Positions 55,455 through 61,725 of a stretch of 64,000 nt of DNA are shown here, one piece after another (the first letter of the stretch is position 1; every line of letters starts with the position of its first letter). Origin of the DNA: Mediterranea massiliensis (GTDB lineage: Bacteria; Bacteroidota; Bacteroidia; Bacteroidales; Bacteroidaceae); contig SUYA01000004.1 in the NCBI GenBank assembly GCA_015060695.1, forward strand, positions 124,001-188,000, written 5' to 3'. The position numbers and the translations under genes were made by a program. The notes beneath the pieces were generated by a model that was given only the letters and a program-made list of their open reading frames with translations, ran no database searches and was not told the origin of the DNA.

Positions 55455-56168
55455 ATGAAAGATATTAAAGGAATTATTTTTGATTACGGTGGTACGATAG
55501 ATACCAATAGTCGTCATTGGGCCGAAGTGCTTTGGGAAAAATACGTTACCCATCAGGTGCCGGTTAGTAAAGAGGCATTCCGCGAAGCCTATGTATTTGG
55601 CGAACGCTCTTTAGCCAAGTATCCCTTTATACGTCCCGACCATAACTTTCACGATGTCTTGTCGGTAAAGACCAAGTTACAGATGGAGTATTTGGCCGAA
55701 AAACAACACCTGCCGATGAACGAAAAACAGTTGGCACGTTATGCTACGTTGGTAGCCGACAGTTGCTACGAATATGTACTCGAAGTATTGAAACGCTCAC
55801 GTCCGGTGGTAGAAGCGCTGGCGACTAAATACAAATTGGTATTGGTTTCCAATTTCTATGGAAACATCCAAACCATTTTACACGATTTTCGTTTATTCCA
55901 TTATTTTGCCGACATTGTAGAATCTTCGGTAGTAGGAGTTCGCAAACCCGATCCGGCCATCTATCAGTTGGGAGTAGATGCTATGGGATATCCGGCCGAG
56001 CAAGTATTGGTAGTAGGCGATTCATTTTCCAAAGACATGGTGCCGGCCAAAAAGGTGGGTTGCAAGGCCGCTTGGTTGAAAGGCGAAGGATGGGGCGGTG
56101 AACAGACCGACGACAATTTGCCCGACATGATTATAACCGATATTGTACAATTGTTGGAAGCTTTGTAA
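55455..56168 (+). CDS. HAD-superfamily hydrolase
   Basis: A 237-aa HAD hydrolase. Motif I is IIFDYGGTIDTN, with Gly in place of the second Asp; motif II is LVLVSNFYG; motif III/IV are GVRKPDPAIYQLG and LVVGDSFSKDMVPAKKVGC. In an inositol operon it may dephosphorylate phosphatidylinositol phosphate or inositol 1-phosphate. The missing second Asp occurs in several HAD subgroups, so activity is likely. The start 2 bp after the preceding stop suggests co-translation. Confidence 0.82.
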   Translation: MKDIKGIIFDYGGTIDTNSRHWAEVLWEKYVTHQVPVSKEAFREAYVFGERSLAKYPFIRPDHNFHDVLSVKTKLQMEYLAEKQHLPMNEKQLARYATLVADSCYEYVLEVLKRSRPVVEALATKYKLVLVSNFYGNIQTILHDFRLFHYFADIVESSVVGVRKPDPAIYQLGVDAMGYPAEQVLVVGDSFSKDMVPAKKVGCKAAWLKGEGWGGEQTDDNLPDMIITDIVQLLEAL

Positions 56169-56210
56169 AGAGTTTCAAGTTTGATAATTATTAAAGCAAA
56201 GAAATAAAAT

Positions 56211-56741
56211 ATGAAAAAACAACTTCTTCTATCCTTGTTGATGCTGATGATTGGCATCACCGTTCGTGCCCAAGAGGCCGAAGCCGATGCAAACGGCTAC
56301 ATTGTAAAAGTGGGTCAGGTGGCCCCTGATTTTACCGTCAAGACCACCGATGGAAAGAGCGTTACCCTCAGTCAGTTGCGTGGCAAGGTGGTGATGCTTC
56401 AGTTCACTGCCAGCTGGTGTGGTGTTTGCCGTAAAGAAATGCCCGACATTGAGAAGCAAATTTGGCAGAAGCATAAGGCCGACAAGAACTTTGTACTGTT
56501 GGGCATCGACCGCGACGAACCCCTTGAAAAGGTTATCGCCTTTGGCAAGCAGACCGGGGTAACCTATCCGTTGGCCCTCGACCCCGGTGCCGATGTATTT
56601 GCCAAGTATGCCTTGCGCAAGGCCGGTATCACTCGCAATGTGCTTATCGACCGCGAAGGTCGCATCGTCATGCTTACTCGCCTATACAACCCCGAAGAAT
56701 TTGCTTCGTTGGTAAAGAAAATAGATGAAATGTTGAAGTAA
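56211..56741 (+). CDS. TlpA/ResA-like thioredoxin-fold protein
   Basis: A 176-aa exported thiol-disulfide protein (signal LLLSLLMLMIGITVRAQEA). The redox motif is FTASWCGVCRKEMPDIEKQIW (CGVC), preceded by APDFTVKTTDGKSVTLSQLRGKVVMLQ; the cis-Pro region is TRNVLIDREGRI. Likely periplasmic, acting in disulfide reduction or cytochrome maturation. It follows the HAD gene by 42 bp and may share its transcript, though a role in lipid synthesis is not suggested. Confidence 0.88.
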   Translation: MKKQLLLSLLMLMIGITVRAQEAEADANGYIVKVGQVAPDFTVKTTDGKSVTLSQLRGKVVMLQFTASWCGVCRKEMPDIEKQIWQKHKADKNFVLLGIDRDEPLEKVIAFGKQTGVTYPLALDPGADVFAKYALRKAGITRNVLIDREGRIVMLTRLYNPEEFASLVKKIDEMLK

Positions 56742-56757
56742 TCATTCCGAAACAACC

Positions 56758-57705
56758 ATGTTGCAATATACCGGTGAAATCATTTCGTTGATAGTAGCCG
56801 TTTCTTGGACTATTACTGCTTTGGCGGCTGAGGTAGCCAGTAAGCGATTGGGGGCTTTACAACTCAACGTTGTCCGTATGTTCCTATCTCTGTTATTTTT
56901 AGGGCTTACCTTGTGGTGGTTTACCGGTTCTCCATTCCCCCTATTTGCCGGTGCCGAAGCCTGGTTTTGGCTCTCCCTTTCCGGCTTTGTGGGGTATGTA
57001 CTGGGCGACTACTGCCTATTCAATAGTTACATCCTGATAGGTTCTCGTTTCGGGCAGCTTTTCATGACGTTGGCACCTCCGGTAGCCGCTTTAGCCGGTT
57101 GGATAATGTTGGGCGAGCGACTCACCTTACTGGCGTTGTTGGGAATGTTAGTCACCCTTACCGGTATTGGTATTTCGGTTTTCAACAAGCAGAGTGGAGG
57201 AGAAGATACTCATACCAAGTTTTCCTTGAAACTTCCCTTGAAAGGAGTGCTTTTCGGCATTGGTGCCGGCATTGGTCAAGGGGTGGGGCTGGTACTGAGC
57301 AAATTAGGTATGAATCACTACGAGCAGACCATACCCGCCGGGATGGAAGCCGTTACTGATATGCTCCCCTTTGCTTCTACCTATATCCGTGCCATCACCG
57401 GTGCATTCGGTTTCTTGGCGGTTATGGTTTGGCAAGGTAAGTTGCACACCCTGCTTCCCACACTGACCAATGGTAAAGGGATGCATGCTGCATTTTGGGC
57501 TACGATGATGGGACCTTTCATTGGTGTCTCCCTTTCTCTGATGGCTGTGCAATACACCGAAGCCGGTATTGCTTCCACCTTGATGGCCCTCACTCCTGTG
57601 CTGATTCTCTGGCCGGCACACATGATGTTCGGACAAAAAGTTACAGCGAAGGAGATATTGGGTGCCATCATCAGTGTCATCGGTGTATCACTCTTCTTTT
57701 TGTAG
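56758..57705 (+). CDS. EamA/DMT-family transporter
   Basis: A 315-aa drug/metabolite transporter with ten predicted helices in two EamA halves: VAVSWTITALAAEVASKRLGALQLNVVRMFLSLL and GVLFGIGAGIGQGVGLVLSKLGMNHYEQ, the latter starting the second repeat. LMALTPVLILWPAHMMFGQKVTAKEILGAIISVIGVSLFFL ends it. Substrate is unknown. It converges on the HU-like gene with a 10-bp gap and no obvious terminator between them. Confidence 0.88.
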   Translation: MLQYTGEIISLIVAVSWTITALAAEVASKRLGALQLNVVRMFLSLLFLGLTLWWFTGSPFPLFAGAEAWFWLSLSGFVGYVLGDYCLFNSYILIGSRFGQLFMTLAPPVAALAGWIMLGERLTLLALLGMLVTLTGIGISVFNKQSGGEDTHTKFSLKLPLKGVLFGIGAGIGQGVGLVLSKLGMNHYEQTIPAGMEAVTDMLPFASTYIRAITGAFGFLAVMVWQGKLHTLLPTLTNGKGMHAAFWATMMGPFIGVSLSLMAVQYTEAGIASTLMALTPVLILWPAHMMFGQKVTAKEILGAIISVIGVSLFFL

Positions 57706-57715
57706 ATACACCATT

Positions 57716-58207
57716 TTAGCCTAACGGATCCTCCAGCTGTGTGTCATCGCCCGACGAGTCACCTCCGCTGCCGCTATTGCCACTGCCCGAAGCGCTGCTG
57801 CCGTCGGTATAATCCAGGTCGGGTGTAGCCATGCGGGTCACCGCCATGCTCTCCAACGTGTCTTGGAAGATGCTGCCCGGAGTAAACACAATGCGGCGTT
57901 TGGTGATGCTGCCGGCCGTTACATCCTCCTCTGCATCAGCTGCCTTCGCAGAGATGGTAGGGCGGAACAATCCGAACTCACCCAAGCGAACTGTCTTGCC
58001 ATCGTCAAGGGCTTCTGCCATTACATCGGTGGCGCCACTGATCACTAAATCCACAATCTTTCTGTGAATACCACAGAGCACACTCACCTTGCGACACAGC
58101 TTGTCGTTGGTAATGTTGCCACTGGTTACCGACTTGGCCACATACTTCGTAGCCTTTGTTTCATCAAATCCGAAAACTCGTTTCGTTACCACATAATTTA
58201 ATGCCAT
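57716..58207 (-). CDS. HU-like DNA-binding protein
   Basis: A 163-aa HU/IHF-related protein of the Bacteroidetes HU-HIG type: YVAKSVTSGNITNDKLCRKVSVLCG followed by VMAEALDDGKTVRLGEFGLFRPTIS and RRIVFTPGSIFQD. The HU core (about residues 1-120) is followed by a low-complexity Ser/Gly/Asp tail (SSASGSGNSGSGGDSSGDDTQ). It is the last gene of the leftward DUF4248/ATPase/DUF6371 cassette but has its own -7 (CAAAGATA on the plus strand). Confidence 0.85.
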   Translation of the reverse strand: MALNYVVTKRVFGFDETKATKYVAKSVTSGNITNDKLCRKVSVLCGIHRKIVDLVISGATDVMAEALDDGKTVRLGEFGLFRPTISAKAADAEEDVTAGSITKRRIVFTPGSIFQDTLESMAVTRMATPDLDYTDGSSASGSGNSGSGGDSSGDDTQLEDPLG

Positions 58208-58265
58208 AAAAATTGAAAATTAAAGTGGATAAATAGTTGCTAATCAGCTCTTCCTGATTACACTA

Positions 58266-58273
58266 CAAAGATA
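58266..58273 (-). promoter_or_regulatory. -7 element of the HU-like gene
   Basis: The minus-strand reading is TATCTTTG, 59 nt upstream of the HU-like ATG at 58207. Confidence 0.5.
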
Positions 58274-58340
58274 CGATGCCGCTATCCGCCCCTTGTCCGC
58301 ATTCAGTCGTTATAGGTACAATCTTTGCATTTTTTTATAA

Positions 58341-59294
58341 TTATTCTCCCCCTAAGTTAGGGGGAGTACCCGTAGGGGGAGGGAGTGTGTCCCCCAACAA
58401 CAAATCCGCCACATCCGTATTATCCGGATATGCCCGACAGATGGTAGAAACCGTTGTAGAAATGCCATGCTGCTTTAATTTTTCCGCTTGCTGCTGCCAT
58501 TTCTGCTCACATCCACTGTCAGGGAAAAGCGTTACTTGCTTGCCCAGTAGCAACGAAGTATCCACAGACGACCAGCAACCGCCACACCCACCCGTAGCTA
58601 CCCAAGTAAACTGTGGCAGTACCAACCGGCACACCATTGCCGTCTTCTCGCTCTCAACTACTCCCACCTTTTCGGCTTGCGGCAACAAATGCGCCCCAAA
58701 GAACGTCTGTTGCAGATTTGCACTGTAATCGTTCAGAATCTGCTTGCCCATATAGGCGATTTTGTCACCATCATTTTTAATTCGCCTGCCATCTATAGGG
58801 TTGTAAACCATCACTTTAATTTGGTGCAACCGCCCCTGCTCATCTATTTGGGGAAAGGCAGTAGATAGTCCGCCATCGTACTGCCACTTCATGGCGGAAC
58901 CGACATGATAGAGGTCGAAAGTCGCATCCACCGCCTCTTGCGAAAAGCGACTGCATAGAAAGCGATACAGATTATTTTCGCCTCTTCGCTTGTTCATTTT
59001 TCCCAAGATTTCGCCTGGCAAATACTGCACCGGCTTAGCGACAACCGGAGCCGGAGTGGGGGAGAAGCGCGTACTCTCTTCTTGCTCCTTTAGCCAAGGA
59101 TGCTCCGCAAAATACTGCCTTGGCGTGTAGTGATAACCGCAATGGTTCTGTCGATTACACTTTCCTACGGTAGAGTGAACCGGTCTGTTTTGCCCATCAA
59201 CATATTGGGTAAACTCTCTTGCCCTGCCGCAAGCCGGGCAAGTATGCCGGCTACTTGGGCCGGTGTAGGGTTGAAGATGATAGTGGTAATTCAT
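58341..59294 (-). CDS. DUF6371 primase-like protein
   Basis: A 317-aa protein of the DUF6371 family. An N-terminal zinc-finger-like cluster (HTCPACGRAREF ... CNRQNHCGYH) resembles DnaG-type primase fingers, and VGVVESEKTAMVCRLVL has the acidic TOPRIM-like strand of primases. A nucleic-acid role with the neighbouring RepA-like ATPase is likely. The last residues (PPPTGTPPNLGGE) are encoded by a REP-like repeat, so the natural C terminus has probably been replaced or extended. Strand order: ATPase upstream, this gene, then the HU-like gene. Confidence 0.75.
   Translation of the reverse strand: MNYHYHLQPYTGPSSRHTCPACGRAREFTQYVDGQNRPVHSTVGKCNRQNHCGYHYTPRQYFAEHPWLKEQEESTRFSPTPAPVVAKPVQYLPGEILGKMNKRRGENNLYRFLCSRFSQEAVDATFDLYHVGSAMKWQYDGGLSTAFPQIDEQGRLHQIKVMVYNPIDGRRIKNDGDKIAYMGKQILNDYSANLQQTFFGAHLLPQAEKVGVVESEKTAMVCRLVLPQFTWVATGGCGGCWSSVDTSLLLGKQVTLFPDSGCEQKWQQQAEKLKQHGISTTVSTICRAYPDNTDVADLLLGDTLPPPTGTPPNLGGE
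58344..58385. repeat. REP-like palindrome in the DUF6371 3' end
   Basis: CTCCCCCTAAGTTAGGGGGAG (58346-58366) is a perfect palindrome with a single-base centre, followed by a further G-rich half (GTAGGGGGAGGG). Its C/G-rich sequence differs from the surrounding coding DNA and looks like a dispersed REP-type element. Confidence 0.65.
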
Positions 59295-59327
59295 CGTTGT
59301 TTGGTTGTTGTTGAAAATTATGCTGAT

Positions 59328-59380
59328 AGTAAGTATGGTTTGGTAGCCCCCTATAGGGGGCGTACCAAACCATACTTACT
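59328..59380. repeat. 53-bp inverted repeat in the ATPase-DUF6371 gap
   Basis: AGTAAGTATGGTTTGGTA (59328-59345) pairs perfectly with 59363-59380. Between them lies the perfect palindrome GCCCCCTATAGGGGGC, with a single unpaired base. The whole 89-bp intergenic gap is therefore one long hairpin in the leftward transcript. It could protect, process or attenuate the mRNA, or be a short mobile repeat. Confidence 0.8.
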
Positions 59381-59383
59381 TGC

Positions 59384-60553
59384 CTATTGCAGCAAGGCCG
59401 GATTCATTTTATACTTTGGTTGCTTTTCCTTGTTTGTCGGAATTAGCCATTTTTTCTCGATATAGTAATTAGTAAATTTTCTTGCGGGTTGGTCTGAAAT
59501 TTTGAACATTTTTTCGACGCAATCATTTACATCGCTTTTAGAAAATTCACCCGTTGAAAAATGTCCTTTGATGATTAAACGGTGCAATTCGTCTCCAAAA
59601 TTTTCAGGTGTTTTTCTTGCTTTTATCTCACCCTTTTCACCTTCTCCATTTGCTACAATCTCCTCAAATGGTACACGTTCACCAGTGTTGTGATAAACCA
59701 AATATTCATCCCGTTTCAGAACAAAAGAAGAACGCTTTTCTTTGTCACTAATGTAATTACCCTTTACTATACAAAGGTGAAACTTATCGGTTTCTGTTGG
59801 GTCTTTTTTCAATTCCATAACCAAACGCAAAGAAGCTGTAAAAGCATGACTACCGCTGGCATTGTCTTTGGATGGTGCAAGCGATTCAGTGTATTTGTTA
59901 GTGTGATGCACAAACACGATTAAACAATTGTGTTTTTCGGCAATATTCTTATAATCATATAATATATGCCGAATATTACTTGCGTTATTAGGGTCGCTTC
60001 CGTTAAATAAATCCTCAAACACGTCGATGATTACTACATCTACTGGTGTTTCTTGAAGAAAATCATTTAATAGTCTTGGAATCTCTAATGGGAAAAATTC
60101 AAAGTACATATTATTTCTGTCTTCATTGTTTATATTTAATATCTTGTTTGCTTTCTTTACCAAATTGGCGGTTGCGTTTTCATCATCTTCAGTGCTGATG
60201 TAAGCTATTCTATTATGCTTGCATTTATTGCTCCAGCCAAGAAAATCTTGTTTCGCGGTAATAGCTAATCCAAGTTGTCTTGCAAGTAATGACTTACCTG
60301 TGTCTGATGTTCCAACAATGGCCATCAATCCTTTTTGGTGAATATACTCTCCAAAAATCATGGGTGTTTCTTCAATGTCCATAGCTAACAAATCTGCCAA
60401 AGTAATCTTACAGAATCCGTTACGTTCTTTTTTAAATTCAGCCTCGATTTTGGCTGCTACATCACTTACATAGTTCATAGTTCTCTCGGCGTAGGTCTGC
60501 GTGGCGTTGGCACCTGGTGCCCCCATTCCACAATTGTTTAAAAATTCATTCAT
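59384..60553 (-). CDS. RepA-like AAA/RecA-fold ATPase
   Basis: A 389-aa ATPase related to RepA-type hexameric helicases (AAA_25). Walker A is AIVGTSDTGKSLLARQLGLA, the following sensor YISTEDDENATANLVKKANK, Walker B VDVVIIDVFEDLFNG, and IVFVHHTNKYTESLAPSKDNASGSHAF the H3/H4-like region. The C-terminal part resembles a winged-helix (FSTGEFSKSDVNDCVEKMF). It follows the DUF4248 gene by 42 bp. This set recurs in Bacteroidetes mobile or capsule-linked regions, and I infer a replication- or recombination-related role. Confidence 0.82.
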   Translation of the reverse strand: MNEFLNNCGMGAPGANATQTYAERTMNYVSDVAAKIEAEFKKERNGFCKITLADLLAMDIEETPMIFGEYIHQKGLMAIVGTSDTGKSLLARQLGLAITAKQDFLGWSNKCKHNRIAYISTEDDENATANLVKKANKILNINNEDRNNMYFEFFPLEIPRLLNDFLQETPVDVVIIDVFEDLFNGSDPNNASNIRHILYDYKNIAEKHNCLIVFVHHTNKYTESLAPSKDNASGSHAFTASLRLVMELKKDPTETDKFHLCIVKGNYISDKEKRSSFVLKRDEYLVYHNTGERVPFEEIVANGEGEKGEIKARKTPENFGDELHRLIIKGHFSTGEFSKSDVNDCVEKMFKISDQPARKFTNYYIEKKWLIPTNKEKQPKYKMNPALLQ

Positions 60554-60595
60554 AATTTATTTATAATTTATACCTAAATTATTTTTAATTTTAGG

Positions 60596-60817
60596 CTAAA
60601 TTGTTTCAAAAGGATTACCTAACTCAGAGTAGATAATTTCTACTTGCTTGGGAGAAAGCACCCGATGACTATACGGTTTATAACCTGTTGCTTTTAGCTT
60701 CTCAAAGAGTGAAGAACAACGCTTAATTTCACGACTAAAACAGCGCACTGCATTTGCTGCTTTACTACATCCAGGGAAGTAGGCTTGTGCTAATTCACTA
60801 AACTTTAAATACTTCAT
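60596..60817 (-). CDS. DUF4248 domain protein
   Basis: A 73-aa small protein of the DUF4248 family: FSELAQAYFPGCSKAANAVRCFSREIKRC followed by LKATGYKPYSHRVLSPKQVEIIYSELGNPFE. The layout suggests a small helical DNA-binding protein; function is unproven. It heads the leftward cassette. Its leader starts in the first copy of an 82-bp repeat, with a minus-strand TACCTTTG and a 5' hairpin in that repeat. Confidence 0.8.
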   Translation of the reverse strand: MKYLKFSELAQAYFPGCSKAANAVRCFSREIKRCSSLFEKLKATGYKPYSHRVLSPKQVEIIYSELGNPFETI

Positions 60818-60844
60818 ATCTTTTTTTTTAATTATTAATTTCTC

Positions 60845-60926
60845 TTTGTAGGGACGTAGCGTACTACGTCCGTAAGTTTATAGCAAAGGTACGATCACGC
60901 CAAAAAGAAATGAAGGACAAATATTT
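60845..60926 (-). repeat. 82-bp direct repeat, copy 1 (promoter and hairpin of DUF4248)
   Basis: 80 of 82 positions match copy 2 (61135-61216). The unit contains the palindrome GGACGTAGCGTACTACGTCC (60852-60871) and, on the minus strand, the -7 element TACCTTTG (plus 60884-60891). A start about 7 nt downstream puts the hairpin at the very 5' end of the DUF4248 mRNA. Confidence 0.85.
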
Positions 60927-61134
60927 TCCTCCTTTTTCGCCACTTTTGAATCTTTGTTGCAAAGCTACAACACCACGTTTTAAAGGTAGGGACAAGGTTA
61001 TTTTGCCAATCTACCCCGAATCCTTCACTGCCTTTGTTTATCTTCTTACATCTGCTCATTTCACACTTTTGATACATTTTTACCTCGAAAATCGGACAAA
61101 ACACTACACTTGCTCCTCTCATATTTTTCATATT

Positions 61135-61216
61135 TTTGTAGGGACGTAGCGTGCTACGTCCGTAAGTTTATAGCAAAGGTACGATCCCGCCAAAAAGAAA
61201 TGAAGGACAAATATTT
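61135..61216 (-). repeat. 82-bp direct repeat, copy 2
   Basis: Second copy, 290 bp to the right, with the same palindrome (61142-61161, centre CGTG instead of CGTA) and the same minus-strand TACCTTTG. No convincing gene follows it leftwards; a 78-aa ORF (60895-61131) overlaps copy 1 and is probably spurious. Between the copies I see only AT-rich sequence without a gene. Confidence 0.8.
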
Positions 61217-61389
61217 CAGGCCAAAAATACGATACCCTTTTGGGCAAAATTCGGGTTCTGTTAGTTTTCGTTGGGATCCGTTAGGATTATTCTGTAATAT
61301 TGACAAAATGGAAATAGATTAAGAAAAGATGTTTTTTAACGACGAAAAGATGATGATGTGGTTCGGGATAAAAAATAAATACGATTTAT

Positions 61390-61420
61390 TTTGTTCTCCG
61401 CTCACCTTTCACTATCTTTG
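61390..61420 (+). promoter_or_regulatory. Promoter of the restriction-modification gene
   Basis: TTTG (61390-61393), exactly 19 nt, then TATCTTTG (61413-61420). The start near 61427 gives a leader of about 300 nt before the ATG at 61726. Confidence 0.75.
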
Positions 61421-61474
61421 TGAAGTCTTCATACAAATGCCCCCTTGCGAGGAATGGCGGAAGATAATTTTTGA

Positions 61475-61710
61475 GAGAATAAACGGAAGCGTTTAAGTGA
61501 TATTACCCGAATGTGAAATCTGGACAATTTCATAATAGTTGGGTGATAGGCAACAAACGGCTCCCGCTTGTAGTTTATATGCGTACAGCCTTTACTGTAC
61601 CCATACGCTATAGGCGTGGGGCGTGTTGTCTTATCTAACTATTAGGGCAGTCCAGAGCCTCACATTCAGATAAGATAAACATGCCGCCACGCTTCTTTTG
61701 TATAACCCAA
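61475..61710 (+). ncRNA. Multi-hairpin structured leader or ncRNA
   Basis: In order: hairpin TAAACG-GAAG-CGTTTA (61480-61495); outer stem TTGGGTGATA (61539-61548) with TATAACCCAA (61701-61710), 9 of 10 paired; inside it ACAAACGG-CTC-CCGCTTGT (61553-61571), TATGCGTACAG / CTGTACCCATA (61578-61605, 10 of 11), and a long stem of about 20 bp from GCGTGGGGCGTGTT (61614) to AAACATGCCGCCACGC (ends 61692). The three hairpins enclosed by one stem form a multi-branch junction of about 170 nt. It lies between a strong promoter and the restriction gene, so it is either a regulatory leader or a separate RNA. I do not recognise the family. Confidence 0.65.
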
Positions 61711-61725
61711 TGAAGAACACAGCGT

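Noticed and set aside
60895-61131. 78-aa ORF on the minus strand between the two 82-bp repeats
   Set aside because: It overlaps repeat copy 1, matches no family I recognise and has atypical composition. Only its position just after a duplicated promoter speaks for it.
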